From: Bifidobacterium sp. ESL0732
GTDB taxonomy: Bacteria > Actinomycetota > Actinomycetes > Actinomycetales > Bifidobacteriaceae
Direction: 5' to 3'
Length of the DNA stretch: 64,000 nt
Assembly: GCF_029395535.1 (NCBI RefSeq)
Contig: NZ_CP113920.1
Span: 620,001 to 684,000 of the forward strand
Part shown: one piece after another, positions 25,070-35,445 of the stretch
Numbering within the stretch: position 1 is the first letter of the stretch
Layout: every line of letters starts with the position of its first letter
The notes under the pieces: generated by a model
What the model saw: the letters and a program-made list of their open reading frames with translations, nothing else
Database searches by the model: none
Told to the model about the DNA's origin: nothing
Translations under genes and position numbers: made by a program

Positions 25070-25900
25070 ATGGCTATCCGCGTTTATAAGCCGACGACTC
25101 CGGGCCGTCGTGGCGCATCTGTGTCGGATTTCTCCGACCTCACGCGCTCCACGCCTGAGAAGTCGTTGGTACGCAAACTCAACAGCACTGGCGGTCGTAA
25201 CTCATACGGCCGTGTGACTTCACGCCATCGCGGCGGCGGCCACAAGCGTCAGTATCGTCTCATCGATTTCAAGCGTTGGGACAAGGACGGCGTTCCCGCT
25301 AAGGTTGCTGAGATCGAATATGATCCGAACCGCTCCGCCCGTATCGCCCTCCTGCATTATGCAGATGGCGAGAAGCGCTACATCGTAGCTCCGAAGGGCA
25401 TCAAGCAAGGTGACGTCATCGAGACCGGCGAACACGCCGATATCAAGCCCGGCAACAATCTGCCGTTGCGCAATATCCCCACCGGTACGATTGTCCACGC
25501 CATTGAGCTCCGTCCTTTGGGCGGCGCCAAGATCGCGCGCTCCGCTGGTGCAGGCGTTCAGCTTGTCGCCAAGGACGGTGCTTACGCCCAGCTGCGTATG
25601 CCGTCCGGAGAAATCCGCAACGTCGACGCACGCTGCCGCGCAACCGTCGGTGAGGTCGGCAACTCCGATCACGCCAACATACAGCTCGGCAAGGCCGGTC
25701 GCGCCCGCTGGATGGGCAAGCGCCCGATTACCCGTGGTGAGTCCATGAACCCGGTCGACCACCCGCATGGTGGTACCACTCGCGGTGGTAAGCCGCCAGT
25801 GTCGCCGTGGGGCAAGGGCGAAGTTCGTACTCGCCGTCCGAAGAAGGCTTCGAACAAGATGATTGTTCGTCGTCGTCCCAATGGCAAGAACCGTAAGTAA
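25070..25900 (+). CDS. rplB: 50S ribosomal protein L2 (uL2)
   Basis: L2 is needed for subunit association and peptidyl transfer. The 276-residue protein has [19 protein letters not shown] and [15 protein letters not shown], which includes the conserved histidine near the active centre. It is full length, 35 bp after rplW. Confidence 0.98.
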   Translation: MAIRVYKPTTPGRRGASVSDFSDLTRSTPEKSLVRKLNSTGGRNSYGRVTSRHRGGGHKRQYRLIDFKRWDKDGVPAKVAEIEYDPNRSARIALLHYADGEKRYIVAPKGIKQGDVIETGEHADIKPGNNLPLRNIPTGTIVHAIELRPLGGAKIARSAGAGVQLVAKDGAYAQLRMPSGEIRNVDARCRATVGEVGNSDHANIQLGKAGRARWMGKRPITRGESMNPVDHPHGGTTRGGKPPVSPWGKGEVRTRRPKKASNKMIVRRRPNGKNRK

Positions 25901-25914
25901 GGAGCGTCGAATAG

Positions 25915-26193
25915 ATGTCACGTAGCATCAAGAAGGGCCCCTTCGTCGACGCCCATTTACAGAAGAAAGTCGACGAACAGAACGAGAAGGGCACGAAGAA
26001 CGTCATCAAGACATGGTCGCGCCGTTCGATGATCACTCCAGATTTCATCGGTCACACTTTCGCTGTGCATGATGGTCGCAAGCATGTCCCGGTCTTCGTG
26101 ACCGAGTCCATGGTTGGCCACAAGCTGGGTGAATTCGCACCGACGAAGACTTTCCGTGGTCACGTTCATGACGACAAAAAAGCTCGCCGCTAA
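25915..26193 (+). CDS. rpsS: 30S ribosomal protein S19 (uS19)
   Basis: S19 forms a head complex with S13 and contacts the A-site side of the decoding region. The 92-residue chain has [37 protein letters not shown] and [14 protein letters not shown], all diagnostic. Confidence 0.97.
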   Translation: MSRSIKKGPFVDAHLQKKVDEQNEKGTKNVIKTWSRRSMITPDFIGHTFAVHDGRKHVPVFVTESMVGHKLGEFAPTKTFRGHVHDDKKARR

Positions 26194-26208
26194 AGGAAGA
26201 GAAAGATT

Positions 26209-26568
26209 ATGGAAGCTAAAGCAATCGCACGTCACGTCCGTGTGACGCCGCGCAAGGCTCGCCGCATGGTCGACCTCATCCGAGGCAAAAAAGTGAGCGA
26301 AGCCGTCACCATCCTGAAATTCGCCCCGCAGGACGCCTCTGAGCCAGTGCTCAAGGTACTGCAGAGCGCCACCGCGAACGCACGCGTCAAGGCCGACAAG
26401 GCCGGCGAGGCGTTCCGTGAGAACGACATGTATGTGAAAGAGACTTATGTGGACGAAGGCGTGACGCTCAAGCGTTTCCGTGCTCGTGCACAGGGCCGCG
26501 CCGGACGCATCAACAAGCGCACCAGCCACATCACCGTCGTTGTCGCCAGCAAGGAAGGAGCCCGCTAA
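26209..26568 (+). CDS. rplV: 50S ribosomal protein L22 (uL22)
   Basis: L22 has a long hairpin that lines the exit tunnel and is a site of macrolide resistance changes in other species. The 119-residue protein has [19 protein letters not shown] and [20 protein letters not shown]. It ends 2 bp before rpsC. Confidence 0.97.
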   Translation: MEAKAIARHVRVTPRKARRMVDLIRGKKVSEAVTILKFAPQDASEPVLKVLQSATANARVKADKAGEAFRENDMYVKETYVDEGVTLKRFRARAQGRAGRINKRTSHITVVVASKEGAR

Positions 26569-26570
26569 AG

Positions 26571-27407
26571 ATGGGTCAGAAGATCAATCCGTTAGGCTAC
26601 CGCCTGGGTATCACTGAAGACCACCGTTCAAAGTGGTTCTCCGATTCCAACAAGCCTGGTGAGCGTTACAGCGACTTCGTCCTCGAGGACGACAAGATTC
26701 GCAAGGCCATGAACAAGGACCTCGAGCGTGCAGGCGTGTCCCGCATCATCATCGAGCGTACCCGTGACCGCGTGCGTGTGGATATACACACCGCTCGCCC
26801 GGGCATTGTCATCGGCCGTCGTGGAGCAGAGGCCGAACGTGTTCGCGCCAAGCTCGAGAAGATTACGGGCAAGCAGGTTCAGCTCAACATCTTCGAAGTC
26901 AAGAACGCCGCTCTGGACGCCCAGCTTGTCGCTCAGTCCATCGCCGAGCAGCTGACCAACCGTGTCACGTTCCGTCGTGCCATGCGCAAGGCTCAGCAAG
27001 ACGCGATGCGCGCAGGCGCCAAGGGTATCCGAATCAAGCTCTCCGGCCGCCTTGGAGGCGCCGAGATGAGCCGTTCCGAGTTCTATCGTGAGGGTCGCGT
27101 TCCGCTGCAGACCCTTCGCGCTCTCATTGATTACGGTTTCTTCGAAGCCCGTACGACCTATGGCCGTATCGGCGTGAAGGTCTGGATCTACAAGGGCGAC
27201 ATGACCGAACGTCAGTTCGATGAGCAGCAGGCCCAGCAGGACAACAACCGTGGACGCCGTGGCGGCGATCGTCGCCCACGTCGTGGTGGACGTCCTTCCG
27301 GTGCTCGTGGTTCCAAGCCAGAAGCCAAGGCCCCACAGGCCGCGGCAGCTCCGGCAGCAGAACCCGCAGCAGCCGCAGCACCTGCCGCCTCGGAAGCAAA
27401 GGAGTGA
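26571..27407 (+). CDS. rpsC: 30S ribosomal protein S3 (uS3) with Ala/Pro-rich tail
   Basis: S3 is a head protein near the mRNA entry site with helicase-like action. The 278-residue chain has [18 protein letters not shown], the KH-type [16 protein letters not shown] and [21 protein letters not shown]. coli S3 is 233 residues; here about 45 extra residues form an Arg/Gly- then Ala/Pro-rich tail ([20 protein letters not shown]), as in other actinobacteria. Confidence 0.97.
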   Translation: MGQKINPLGYRLGITEDHRSKWFSDSNKPGERYSDFVLEDDKIRKAMNKDLERAGVSRIIIERTRDRVRVDIHTARPGIVIGRRGAEAERVRAKLEKITGKQVQLNIFEVKNAALDAQLVAQSIAEQLTNRVTFRRAMRKAQQDAMRAGAKGIRIKLSGRLGGAEMSRSEFYREGRVPLQTLRALIDYGFFEARTTYGRIGVKVWIYKGDMTERQFDEQQAQQDNNRGRRGGDRRPRRGGRPSGARGSKPEAKAPQAAAAPAAEPAAAAAPAASEAKE

Positions 27408-27413
27408 GCAGAT

Positions 27414-27833
27414 ATGCTTATCCCAAAGAGGACTAAGTACCGTAAACAGCAGCGTCCGAAGCGTCGCGGCATGTCCAAGGGCGGCAATGAGATCGCGTTC
27501 GGTGATTATGGCATTCAGGCTTTGGCCCCTGCCTATATCTCCAACCGTCAGATCGAGGCTGCTCGTATCGCCATGACCCGCTACATCAAGCGTGGCGGTC
27601 GTGTGTGGATCACGATCTTCCCTGATCGTCCTTTGACCAAGCACGCGCTCGGAAGCCGAATGGGTTCCGGCAAGGGCACCCCGGAGTCCTGGATCGCCAA
27701 TGTGCATCCCGGACGCGTGATGTTCGAAATCGGCGGTGTCGATGAGGCAACCGCGAAGGAAGCCCTTCGCCGAGCCATCGACAAGCTGCCGATGAAGTGC
27801 CGCATTATCGCACGTGAAGGCGGTGACATCTGA
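27414..27833 (+). CDS. rplP: 50S ribosomal protein L16 (uL16)
   Basis: L16 helps place the acceptor arm of A-site tRNA. The 139-residue chain has [35 protein letters not shown] and [16 protein letters not shown]. Its stop overlaps the next start (TGATG). Confidence 0.97.
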   Translation: MLIPKRTKYRKQQRPKRRGMSKGGNEIAFGDYGIQALAPAYISNRQIEAARIAMTRYIKRGGRVWITIFPDRPLTKHALGSRMGSGKGTPESWIANVHPGRVMFEIGGVDEATAKEALRRAIDKLPMKCRIIAREGGDI

Positions 27834-28090
27834 TGTCAGTCGGAACTGAAGACTACACCATCAAGAATCTCAACGAGAAGACCAATGGCGAGATCGAGGG
27901 CTTCCTCAAGAAGTCCAAGGAAGAGCTCTTCAACCTGCGCTTCCAGAACGCCACCGGCCAGCTTGACAACTCCGCTAGGCTCAAGGCCGTCAAGCACGAC
28001 ATCGCCAGGATGTACACCGTCCTGCGTGAACGTGAACTCGGCATCAGCCAGGAGCCTGAGTCGGGCGACACGAAGACTGAGGAGAAGTAA
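27833..28090 (+). CDS. rpmC: 50S ribosomal protein L29 (uL29)
   Basis: L29 is a two-helix protein at the tunnel exit. The 85-residue chain contains [20 protein letters not shown] and [15 protein letters not shown]. It is longer than the 63-residue E. coli form because of short acidic ends. Translation is probably coupled to rplP by the 1-bp overlap. Confidence 0.96.
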   Translation: MSVGTEDYTIKNLNEKTNGEIEGFLKKSKEELFNLRFQNATGQLDNSARLKAVKHDIARMYTVLRERELGISQEPESGDTKTEEK

Positions 28091-28092
28091 GC

Positions 28093-28359
28093 ATGGCTGA
28101 AAAGCAAGAGCGCAACTTCCGCAAGACTCGTAGCGGTTACGTCGTGTCCGACGCAATGGACAAGACCATCACCGTCGAGCTCGAGCAGCGTTCGACCCAC
28201 CCCCTGTACGGCAAGGTCGTTCGTTCTACTCGTAAGGTCAAGGTTCATGACGAGCACAATGACGCCCACAACGGCGACTTCGTGCGTATCATGGAAACCC
28301 GGCCTTTGAGCAAGACCAAGCGTTGGCGTCTCGACTCCATCGTCGAGCGCGCCAAGTAA
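28093..28359 (+). CDS. rpsQ: 30S ribosomal protein S17 (uS17)
   Basis: S17 is a primary 16S-binding protein with an OB fold. The 88-residue chain has [19 protein letters not shown] and [18 protein letters not shown]. It is 2 bp after rpmC, then a 71-bp gap with some dyad symmetry precedes rplN. Confidence 0.96.
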   Translation: MAEKQERNFRKTRSGYVVSDAMDKTITVELEQRSTHPLYGKVVRSTRKVKVHDEHNDAHNGDFVRIMETRPLSKTKRWRLDSIVERAK

Positions 28360-28430
28360 TAAGTTCGGCAAGGCTCCGCTGCTCACCTTCACGGGTGGCA
28401 GGGGAGAACCAGCGCGGCTAAGGAGAATCA

Positions 28431-28799
28431 ATGATTCAGCAGGAAACGCGGCTTCATGTCGCCGACAACACGGGTGCCAAGGAGATCTTGGCCATCCGAG
28501 TGCTCGGCGGATCGAAGCGACGCTATGCCGGCATCGGCGACGTGATCGTCGCCTCCGTCAAGGACGCGATCCCTGGCGGGTCGGTCAAGAAGGGCGATGT
28601 GGTCAAGGCCGTCGTCGTCCGTACGGTAAAAGAGCATCGTCGCAAAGACGGCTCATACATCAAGTTCGACGAGAACGCTGCGGTTATTCTTGGCTCCGGC
28701 CATGAACCCAAGGGCACTCGTATCTTCGGACCGGTCGGACGTGAACTGCGCGACAAGCGCTTCATGAAGATCGTGTCCCTCGCCCCGGAGGTGATCTGA
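28431..28799 (+). CDS. rplN: 50S ribosomal protein L14 (uL14)
   Basis: L14 forms an intersubunit bridge and binds the silencing factor RsfS. The 122-residue protein has [41 protein letters not shown] and [20 protein letters not shown]. It opens the spc-type part of the cluster. CTAAGGAG precedes the ATG. Confidence 0.97.
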   Translation: MIQQETRLHVADNTGAKEILAIRVLGGSKRRYAGIGDVIVASVKDAIPGGSVKKGDVVKAVVVRTVKEHRRKDGSYIKFDENAAVILGSGHEPKGTRIFGPVGRELRDKRFMKIVSLAPEVI

Positions 28800-28800
28800 G

Positions 28801-29136
28801 ATGGTAGCCAAGATCAAGACCGGCGACCAGGTCAAGGTCATTCGCGGCAAGGATCGCGGCAAGGAAGGCAAAGTCACCAAGGTGCTCGCCAACGACCGTC
28901 TGATCGTCGAGGGTGTGCAGATCGTCAAGAAGCACGTGCGCGCAACCCAGCAGGGCCAGCAGTCCGGCATCGTCTCCGTCGAGGCGCCGATTCATCGCTC
29001 CAATGTGATGGTCATCGACCCGGAGACCAAGGAGCCGACCCGCGTTGGTGTCAAGGTCACGACCAAGGCCCAAGACGGCAAGGTCAAGACCGTGCGTACC
29101 CGCATCGCCAAGAAATCAGGAAAGGAGCTGGCATGA
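28801..29136 (+). CDS. rplX: 50S ribosomal protein L24 (uL24)
   Basis: L24 nucleates large-subunit assembly. The 111-residue chain has the KOW motif [20 protein letters not shown] and [16 protein letters not shown]. Its stop overlaps the rplE start by 4 bp (ATGA). Confidence 0.97.
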   Translation: MVAKIKTGDQVKVIRGKDRGKEGKVTKVLANDRLIVEGVQIVKKHVRATQQGQQSGIVSVEAPIHRSNVMVIDPETKEPTRVGVKVTTKAQDGKVKTVRTRIAKKSGKELA

Positions 29137-29705
29137 GCGATACAACAGTCGAAGCGCCGGCAACACCGCGCCTGAAGCAGCAGTACATCGACAAGATCGT
29201 GCCTGAGCTCGAGAAGGAATTCAAGTATTCCAACCCGATGCAGGTCGCCAAGGTCCAGAAAGTCGTCGTCTCCATGGGCGTCGGCGCTGCGGCCCGCGAC
29301 TCCAAGCTCATCGAGGGCGCTGTCAGCGACCTCACCGCGATTACCGGTCAGAAGCCGAAGATCACCAAGGCCAAGAAGTCCGTCGCGCAGTTCCATCTGC
29401 GTGAAGGTCAGGCTATTGGTGCATACGTGACGCTTCGCGGCGACCGCATGTGGGAGTTCCTCGACAGGCTGCTCGTTCTGGCTCTGCCGCGTATCCGCGA
29501 TTTCCGCGGCATCAGCGACAAGCAATTCGATGGCCAAGGCAACTACAACTTCGGTCTCACTGAGCAATCCATGTTCCACGAAATCGATCCGGATGCGATC
29601 GATTATCAGCGTGGTATGGACATCACCGTGGTGACCAGCACCAAGGACGACAAGGAAGCTCGGGTATTGCTCAAGCACCTTGGCTTCCCCTTCAAGGAGA
29701 ACTGA
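29133..29705 (+). CDS. rplE: 50S ribosomal protein L5 (uL5)
   Basis: L5 binds 5S rRNA and contacts P-site tRNA. The 190-residue protein has [40 protein letters not shown] and [16 protein letters not shown] short N-terminal stretch ([15 protein letters not shown]) precedes the conserved core. Confidence 0.97.
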   Translation: MSDTTVEAPATPRLKQQYIDKIVPELEKEFKYSNPMQVAKVQKVVVSMGVGAAARDSKLIEGAVSDLTAITGQKPKITKAKKSVAQFHLREGQAIGAYVTLRGDRMWEFLDRLLVLALPRIRDFRGISDKQFDGQGNYNFGLTEQSMFHEIDPDAIDYQRGMDITVVTSTKDDKEARVLLKHLGFPFKEN

Positions 29706-29706
29706 A

Positions 29707-29892
29707 ATGGCAAAAACCGCTCTTAGAAACAAGGCTGCTGCCAAACCAAAGTTCAAGGTGCGCGGCTATACGCGCTGCCAGGTTTGCGGCCGTCCCCACT
29801 CCGTATATCGCAAGTTCGGCCTGTGCCGCATCTGCCTTCGTGAGAAGGCTCATCGTGGCGAGCTGCCCGGAGTTACGAAGTCCAGTTGGTAA
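29707..29892 (+). CDS. rpsZ: 30S ribosomal protein S14 type Z (uS14, zinc-binding)
   Basis: The 61-residue protein has the two CxxC pairs of the zinc-binding S14 form, [20 protein letters not shown], so it is the C(+) short type and not the 101-residue zinc-free type. [20 protein letters not shown] is a typical start. I chose the ATG at 29707, 1 bp after rplE; an upstream frame start lies within rplE. Confidence 0.97.
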   Translation: MAKTALRNKAAAKPKFKVRGYTRCQVCGRPHSVYRKFGLCRICLREKAHRGELPGVTKSSW

Positions 29893-29915
29893 ACATCGAC
29901 GCTGAAGGTCCTCGG

Positions 29916-29944
29916 CCGGGACAGGTTATCAATACCTGTTCCGG
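29916..29944 (+). promoter_or_regulatory. Hairpin between rpsZ and rpsH
   Basis: CCGGGACAGGT (29916-29926) pairs with ACCTGTTCCGG (29934-29944), with one G-U pair. It stands in the 88-bp gap before rpsH, whose product S8 is the usual spc-operon repressor. It could be a regulatory or processing site, but no S8-binding core is evident. Confidence 0.4.
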
Positions 29945-29980
29945 CGGAGGAAACCACGGCGAGAAAGGGCGTTAGCCCAC

Positions 29981-30379
29981 ATGACAATGACAGATCCAAT
30001 CGCAGATATGCTCACGCGTCTGCGTAATGCGAGTGCGGCGAAACATGAGACCGTTTCGATGCCGTATTCGAAATTCAAGGCGGCGATCGCCGAGATTCTT
30101 AAGCGCGAAGGCTATATCAAGGACTTCACCGCTACGGATGCTCGCGTCGGCCAGAACCTTGAGATCACGCTGAAGTATGGTCCCAATGGCGAGCGTGCCA
30201 TTCAGGGCATCAAGCGCATCTCGAAGCCCGGCCTGCGTCGCTATGCAAAGTCAGACGCACTGCCGATGCCACTCGGTGGCATGGGTGTCGCGATCATTTC
30301 GACCAGTGCAGGATTGTTGACCCAGAAAGATTGCCTCGACCGGGGCATCGGCGGCGAAATCGTCGCCTTCGTATGGTGA
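29981..30379 (+). CDS. rpsH: 30S ribosomal protein S8 (uS8)
   Basis: S8 binds helix 21 of 16S rRNA and represses spc operon translation in E. coli. The 132-residue chain has [20 protein letters not shown] and the C-terminal [20 protein letters not shown]. Normal length. Confidence 0.97.
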   Translation: MTMTDPIADMLTRLRNASAAKHETVSMPYSKFKAAIAEILKREGYIKDFTATDARVGQNLEITLKYGPNGERAIQGIKRISKPGLRRYAKSDALPMPLGGMGVAIISTSAGLLTQKDCLDRGIGGEIVAFVW

Positions 30380-30395
30380 GGAAGGAGAGCTAAAC

Positions 30396-30935
30396 ATGGC
30401 ATCACATATTGGTAAGCTCCCCGTCACCATTCCGGCAGGCGTGGAAGTAAAGATCGACGGACAGAACTTCAGCGTCAAAGGCGCCAAGGGTTCTGATTCC
30501 TACACTATTCCCGACGGCATCACCGCTCGCGTCGAAGACAACACCATTTACTTCGACCCGGTCGATGACCAGCTGCAGACTCGTGCAGATCACGGTCTGG
30601 CCCGTTCCATCGTCGCTTCGATGGTTGAGGGCGTGCACAACGGGTTCAGCAAGACGCTGGACATCGTTGGTACCGGTTACCGTGCGCAGATGAAGGGCAA
30701 GGGCATTGAGTTCTCGCTCGGCTATTCGCACACCATCACCGTCAACCCTCCCGAAGGCATCACCTTCGAGCTGCCGAACGCCAACCAGGTGGTCGTCAAG
30801 GGTATTGACAAGCAGGCGGTCGGTCAGGCCGCGGCCAATATCCGTGCGCTTCGCAAGCCGGAACCCTATAAGGGCAAGGGCATCAAGTACTCTGACGAAC
30901 ACATCCTGCGCAAGGCTGGAAAGGCTGGTAAGTGA
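30396..30935 (+). CDS. rplF: 50S ribosomal protein L6 (uL6)
   Basis: L6 is a two-domain protein near the sarcin-ricin loop. The 179-residue chain has [20 protein letters not shown] and [20 protein letters not shown]. It ends 1 bp before rplR. Confidence 0.97.
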   Translation: MASHIGKLPVTIPAGVEVKIDGQNFSVKGAKGSDSYTIPDGITARVEDNTIYFDPVDDQLQTRADHGLARSIVASMVEGVHNGFSKTLDIVGTGYRAQMKGKGIEFSLGYSHTITVNPPEGITFELPNANQVVVKGIDKQAVGQAAANIRALRKPEPYKGKGIKYSDEHILRKAGKAGK

Positions 30936-30936
30936 T

Positions 30937-31308
30937 ATGACAGTCAAGATTTTCGGTAAAGGCAAGAAAGTCGCAAGGCTTCGTCGTCACGCACGTCTGC
31001 GCAAGCATCTGCGCGGCACCGCTGAGCGTCCTCGTCTGGTCGTCACTCGTTCGAACCGTCACATGGTTGCTCAGATTGTCGACGACACCAAGGGCATCAC
31101 TTTGGTCAGCGAGTCCACCATCACCCACGATTTCGATGGGTTCAAGGGCACCAAGACCGAAGCCGCACAGAAGGTCGGCGAGCTGATTGCCAAGAAGGCC
31201 AAGGACGCGGGTATCGATTCCGTCGTCTTCGACCGTGGCGGCAATAAGTATCATGGTCGCGTCGCAGCCGTAGCTGAAGGCGCCCGTCAGGGAGGTCTTG
31301 CACTGTGA
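30937..31308 (+). CDS. rplR: 50S ribosomal protein L18 (uL18)
   Basis: L18 binds 5S rRNA. The 123-residue protein has [20 protein letters not shown] and [21 protein letters not shown] place the start at ATG 30937 ([11 protein letters not shown]), directly after rplF. The stop overlaps the rpsE GTG start by 4 bp (GTGA). Confidence 0.97.
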   Translation: MTVKIFGKGKKVARLRRHARLRKHLRGTAERPRLVVTRSNRHMVAQIVDDTKGITLVSESTITHDFDGFKGTKTEAAQKVGELIAKKAKDAGIDSVVFDRGGNKYHGRVAAVAEGARQGGLAL

Positions 31309-32063
31309 GCGACAACGAAAAGGAAACCCAAGTGACTGAAGAAAATCAGAACACGCAGGCGTCCAACGACAACAAGCAGGGTCAGCGCAACGATGACCGT
31401 CGCGGTTCACGCCGTGGCGGACGTGGCGAAGGCCGTCGAGGAGAGCGCCGCGGTGAACGCCGTGGCCGTCGCGAGGAAAATCGTGGCGACGAGCTGCTCG
31501 ATCGCGTCGTGACCATCAACCGTGTTTCCAAGACCCGTAAGGGTGGCCGTAGCATGAGCTTCGCCGCTCTCGTCGTGGTCGGAGACGGCAACGGCACCGT
31601 TGGTGTTGGCTATGGCAAGTCCCGTGAGGTTCCTGCCGCCATCGCCAAAGGTCAGCTTGACGCCAAGAAGCACATGTTCACTGTTCCGCGAGTTCGCGGC
31701 ACTGTGACCCACCCGGTCGTCGGCCATGACGCCGCAGGTACCGTCCTGCTTCGTCCTGCCGCTCCCGGTACCGGTGTAATCGCCGGCGGTGCTGTCCGCG
31801 CCGTTATGGAGTGCGCTGGCATCTCCGATATTCTCACCAAATCCATGGGCAGCGCCACCGCGGTCAACGTGGTTCGCGCCACTGTGGATGCCCTGAAGCA
31901 GCTCGAGGAGCCGGAAGAGATCGCGGCACGCCGTGGCTTGACCGTTGAGGAAGTCGCTCCTGACACCCTGCTTCGCGCTCGTGCCGAAGGCATCGCTGAG
32001 GCCCGCAAGGCCCGTGAGGACGCCAAGGCCGAAGCCGAACAAGCCAAGGATGGTGAAGAGTAA
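31305..32063 (+). CDS. rpsE: 30S ribosomal protein S5 (uS5) with long N- and C-terminal extensions
   Basis: S5 shapes the decoding region and mRNA entry. The core [41 protein letters not shown] and [15 protein letters not shown] is conserved. The protein has 252 residues against 166 in E. coli. About 55 extra N-terminal residues are Gln/Asn-rich, then Arg/Gly-rich ([20 protein letters not shown]); the tail of about 20 is Ala/Glu-rich. It starts at GTG by overlap with rplR. Confidence 0.97.
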   Translation: MSDNEKETQVTEENQNTQASNDNKQGQRNDDRRGSRRGGRGEGRRGERRGERRGRREENRGDELLDRVVTINRVSKTRKGGRSMSFAALVVVGDGNGTVGVGYGKSREVPAAIAKGQLDAKKHMFTVPRVRGTVTHPVVGHDAAGTVLLRPAAPGTGVIAGGAVRAVMECAGISDILTKSMGSATAVNVVRATVDALKQLEEPEEIAARRGLTVEEVAPDTLLRARAEGIAEARKAREDAKAEAEQAKDGEE

Positions 32064-32242
32064 TGGCAGATCTGAAGATCACACTTACTAAAGGTCTGGT
32101 CAACCGCAAGCCTGCCCAGCGCGACACTGTTCGCACGCTCGGTCTGCACAAGATCGGTCAGACGGTTGTCCGTGAGGACACTCCTGCAACCCGCGGTCTG
32201 ATCAATGCGGTTCGCCACTTGGTCACGGTTGAGGAGGCCTGA
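32063..32242 (+). CDS. rpmD: 50S ribosomal protein L30 (uL30)
   Basis: This is a 59-residue protein, short but clear: [20 protein letters not shown], then [21 protein letters not shown]30 is a small surface protein of the large subunit, not present in all bacteria. The ATG overlaps the rpsE TAA (TAATG), and rplO follows 1 bp after its stop. Confidence 0.96.
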   Translation: MADLKITLTKGLVNRKPAQRDTVRTLGLHKIGQTVVREDTPATRGLINAVRHLVTVEEA

Positions 32243-32243
32243 T

Positions 32244-32705
32244 ATGGCAGAACAAGAAGAAAACACGATTTTGCAGATGCATGATCTGCGTCCTGCGCCG
32301 GGTTCCAAAAAGAACCGTATCCGCGTAGGCCGCGGTGAAGGTTCCAAGGGTAAGACCTCGGGACGTGGTGCCAAGGGCACATTGAAGCGTTATCAGGTTC
32401 GTCCTGGCTTCGAAGGTGGCCAGCTGCCTCTGTACATGCGCCTGCCGAAGCTTCGCGGCTTCAAGAGCCCCTTCAAGAAGGAGTTCCAGGTCGTCAACGT
32501 CTCCGCACTCTCCGAGCTGTTCCCGAAGGGCGGAGAGGTCACGGTCGAGGACTTGGTCAAGGCCGGTGCGGTTCGCGCTGGATACCCTGTCAAGGTCCTG
32601 GGCGACGGTGAGACCAAGGTCGCGTTCACGCTCAAAGGCGTGAAGGCTTCTAAGTCCGCTAAGGCCAAGATCGAGGCTGCAGGCGGCTCCATTTCCGAAG
32701 AGTAG
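32244..32705 (+). CDS. rplO: 50S ribosomal protein L15 (uL15)
   Basis: L15 is a late-assembly protein with an extended Arg/Gly-rich arm. The 153-residue chain has [40 protein letters not shown] and [26 protein letters not shown] lies inside the end of rpmD. A terminator follows. Confidence 0.97.
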   Translation: MAEQEENTILQMHDLRPAPGSKKNRIRVGRGEGSKGKTSGRGAKGTLKRYQVRPGFEGGQLPLYMRLPKLRGFKSPFKKEFQVVNVSALSELFPKGGEVTVEDLVKAGAVRAGYPVKVLGDGETKVAFTLKGVKASKSAKAKIEAAGGSISEE

Positions 32706-32754
32706 TTCGGAAAGTCTCTGTGCTTCAGGGCTAAGCCTTGAAATACACGTTATT

Positions 32755-32790
32755 TGGTCCTCCTTGCAATAGCGGGGAGGACCATTTTAT
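32755..32790 (+). terminator. Terminator between rplO and secY
   Basis: TGGTCCTCC (32755-32763) pairs perfectly with GGAGGACCA (32776-32784), followed by TTTTATT. It separates the ribosomal run from secY, which therefore needs its own promoter. TTGACG (32873-32878) is a possible -35 box with no clear partner. Confidence 0.85.
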
Positions 32791-32944
32791 TGGCTGTGTC
32801 ATCGCGGCAAAATCATATAACAAGCAATAATCGATGAATTTTGCCACGTTATAGTTGTTGTTTGGTAGACGCTTGACGCTAAGATTATCGTTTAGTGTGT
32901 TTGCATCGGTACATCAGGTGTGCCGAATAGGGAAGGAAATCCAG

Positions 32945-34516
32945 GTGAGGACGTTAATCCAGGCCCTGAAGACGAAGGAACTTCGCCATAAGATCCTCTT
33001 CGTGCTCGGCATCATTGTCATCTACCGCATCGGTTCGTTCATACCGACCCCGGGAGTGGACTACAAGGTGGTCCAGCAGTGTGTCGGCACCATGAAGACG
33101 GCCCAAGAGAACTTCGTGGGGTTGGTCAACCTCTTCTCCGGCGGCGCTATGCTGCAGCTTTCCATCTTTGCGTTGGGCGTGATGCCGTACATCACGGCGT
33201 CCATCGTCATCCAGCTGCTGCGCGTGGTCATTCCTCGTTTCGAGGCGCTGCATAAGGAAGGCCAGTCCGGCGAGACCAAGCTGACGCAGTACACGCGTTA
33301 TCTCACCATCGGCCTGGCGATTCTGCAGTCCACCACTATTCTGGTCACTGCCCGTTCCGGTGCGCTGTTCAATTACCAGTGTGGACAGGTCGTTCCTGAC
33401 GGTTCCGTATGGAATCTTGCAGTGATGGTCATGATCATGACCGGCGGTACCGGCCTCATCATGTGGATGGCCGAATTGATTACCGACAAGGGCATCGGCC
33501 AAGGTATGTCCGTCTTAATCTTCATGTCCATCTGCTCTGGCTTCCTTCCCCAGCTCTGGCAGATCGGTTGGGGCAGCAACGGCAAGGATGGCAACTGGGA
33601 GTACTTTGGCATCGTTGTCGCGGTCCTCATCGTCATTCTCATCTTCGTCGATTTCGTCGAGCTTGCGCAGCGCCGTATCCCGGTGCAGTACACGCGTCGT
33701 ATGATCGGCCGCAAGATGTACGGCGGCTCTTCCACCTACCTTCCGTTGAAGATTAATATGTCCGGCGTTATCCCGCCGATCTTTGCGTCTTCGATTCTCG
33801 CGATCCCGACTTTGATTGCACAGTTCGGCAAGTCCGACCAGAAGTGGGTCAAGTGGATTAACACCAACCTGGCCAACACGACTTCCATCTGGTACATCGC
33901 GCTTTACGCCGTGATGATCGTGTTCTTCTGCTTCTTCTACACGTCGATTACCTTCGACCCAGACGAGACGGCAGACAACATGAAGCAGTATGGCGGCTTC
34001 ATCCCTGGTATCCGTGCCGGCAGCGCCACTAGCCGTTACCTGAGCTATGTGATGAACAGGCTCAACACGGTCGGTGCCATCTACCTGCTTTTCGTCGCGT
34101 TGATTCCGACCATGCTTATCATGATGCTGAAACTCAACAACAAGCTTCCGTTCGGCGGCACGACCATCCTGATTATCGCGGGCGTCGGCCTCGACACCTT
34201 GCGTCAGGCGAAGGCCCAGACCGAGCAGTTCCAATATACCGGCTTCCTGCTTGAAGACACCGATCACATCGAGGGCGAGGACGTCAAGACGTCCAAGAAG
34301 ACCTCTACGAAGGTCGTCGAAAGCACTGAAACAGTCAGTAATGACAACGAAACCGAAGTCAGTGAGAAAGAGTCCGAAAAGACCGAGAAGGCCACGGATA
34401 CTTCAGCCGCTGATAATACTGAGGTCAAGGAAGTCGAGAATACCGATTCCGCTGATTCGTCGGACGACGAGAAAACCTCCAAGGACGACACCGATACGGA
34501 CGACAAGTCCGAGTGA
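32945..34516 (+). CDS. secY: Preprotein translocase subunit SecY with acidic C-terminal extension
   Basis: SecY is the ten-helix membrane channel for protein export and membrane insertion. I chose GTG 32945 (MRTLIQALKTKELRHKILFV). It shows YRIGSFIPTPGVDY before the plug, GVMPYITASIVIQLL, QYTRRMIGRKMYGG in the large cytoplasmic loop and FNPDETA-like TFDPDETADNMKQYGGFIPG. The core ends near residue 430. About 90 further residues are an Asp/Glu/Ser/Thr/Lys-rich cytoplasmic tail (EVSEKESEKTEKATDTSAAD), uncommon in other phyla. The protein has 523 residues. Confidence 0.95.
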   Translation: MRTLIQALKTKELRHKILFVLGIIVIYRIGSFIPTPGVDYKVVQQCVGTMKTAQENFVGLVNLFSGGAMLQLSIFALGVMPYITASIVIQLLRVVIPRFEALHKEGQSGETKLTQYTRYLTIGLAILQSTTILVTARSGALFNYQCGQVVPDGSVWNLAVMVMIMTGGTGLIMWMAELITDKGIGQGMSVLIFMSICSGFLPQLWQIGWGSNGKDGNWEYFGIVVAVLIVILIFVDFVELAQRRIPVQYTRRMIGRKMYGGSSTYLPLKINMSGVIPPIFASSILAIPTLIAQFGKSDQKWVKWINTNLANTTSIWYIALYAVMIVFFCFFYTSITFDPDETADNMKQYGGFIPGIRAGSATSRYLSYVMNRLNTVGAIYLLFVALIPTMLIMMLKLNNKLPFGGTTILIIAGVGLDTLRQAKAQTEQFQYTGFLLEDTDHIEGEDVKTSKKTSTKVVESTETVSNDNETEVSEKESEKTEKATDTSAADNTEVKEVENTDSADSSDDEKTSKDDTDTDDKSE

Positions 34517-34560
34517 GATATTCGGTTAAGTCGTTGACAACAAGTTTAGAAAAATAATGA

Positions 34561-34600
34561 ATGATGCTCATCTGTTTTTAAAGAAGCGGATGGGCATCAT
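34561..34600 (+). terminator. Hairpin between secY and adk
   Basis: ATGATGCTCATCT (34561-34573) pairs with GGATGGGCATCAT (34588-34600) with G-U pairs. It has only a short T stretch after it, so it may attenuate rather than stop transcription into adk. Confidence 0.6.
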
Positions 34601-34634
34601 TTGCTAACTACACAATCAAGAAAGTGGATGTGAT

Positions 34635-35195
34635 ATGCGTCTTTTGATTATGGGCCCGCAAGGAGTGGGCAAGGGAACTCAGGCCAAGCTGATCGCCGAG
34701 CACTACGGCATCCCGCACATCTCCACCGGTGACATCTTCCGTTACAACATGAAGAACAATACCCCGTTGGGCCAGGAAGCCAAGAGCTACACCGACAAGG
34801 GCCAGCTAGTTCCCGACGAACTGACCAACAAGATTGTCAAGGATCGCCTTGCCATGGATGACGCCAAAAACGGCTGGATCCTTGACGGCTATCCGCGTAA
34901 CGCGGCCCAGGTCGAAGCACTAGACAAGATGCTCGAAGAGCTCGGCACCCCGCTCGATAAGGTGGTGGCACTCGATGCCGACCGCGACATTCTGATGAAG
35001 CGCATCGCCAAGCGCGCCGCCGAAGAAGGCCGTGCGGACGACAATGCCGAAGCCATCGCCCAGCGTCTCAAGACCTATGACGAAGAGACCGCTCCGTTGC
35101 TCGACACATACAAGTCCCGTGGCTGCCTCGTCCCGATCGACGGCGAAGGCGATATCGAAGACATCTCCAAGACTATTTTCGATGCCTTGGACTGA
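34635..35195 (+). CDS. adk: Adenylate kinase
   Basis: Adenylate kinase balances ATP, ADP and AMP. The 186-residue protein has the P-loop MGPQGVGKGTQAKLIAEHYG, AMP-binding ISTGDIFR and DGYPRNAAQ. It is the short-LID form without the zinc-finger insert. The secY-adk-infA order is normal, but the methionine aminopeptidase gene that often follows adk is absent here. Confidence 0.96.
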   Translation: MRLLIMGPQGVGKGTQAKLIAEHYGIPHISTGDIFRYNMKNNTPLGQEAKSYTDKGQLVPDELTNKIVKDRLAMDDAKNGWILDGYPRNAAQVEALDKMLEELGTPLDKVVALDADRDILMKRIAKRAAEEGRADDNAEAIAQRLKTYDEETAPLLDTYKSRGCLVPIDGEGDIEDISKTIFDALD

Positions 35196-35445
35196 TGTTG
35201 TAATCGCTTAGATCGCTTCTCGTCGTATGTAAGTGACGAGAGACGAAAAGAGCGATGGCTTGATTTTAAAACGGTAGGCGAACGAAGTACTGGTTAACAG
35301 ATGCAGAAGTGTCGCTTTACCACAAGAAGGGATTGAATGCAACACGCCGTGTCGCATTTGGTCCCTCCTTTTGTTATAGTAAGAAGTTGGTGTGTTTTCG
35401 GATGCGCCATTAATGTAATATCAGCCAAAGAACGGAATGAGGCTC
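35196..35445 (+). promoter_or_regulatory. Promoter region of infA-rpmJ
   Basis: TTGTTATAGT (35371-35380) is a good extended -10 (TGT-TATAGT), about 65 bp before infA. TCTCGTC/GACGAGA near 35219-35244 forms a hairpin after adk that may end that transcript. Confidence 0.5.
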
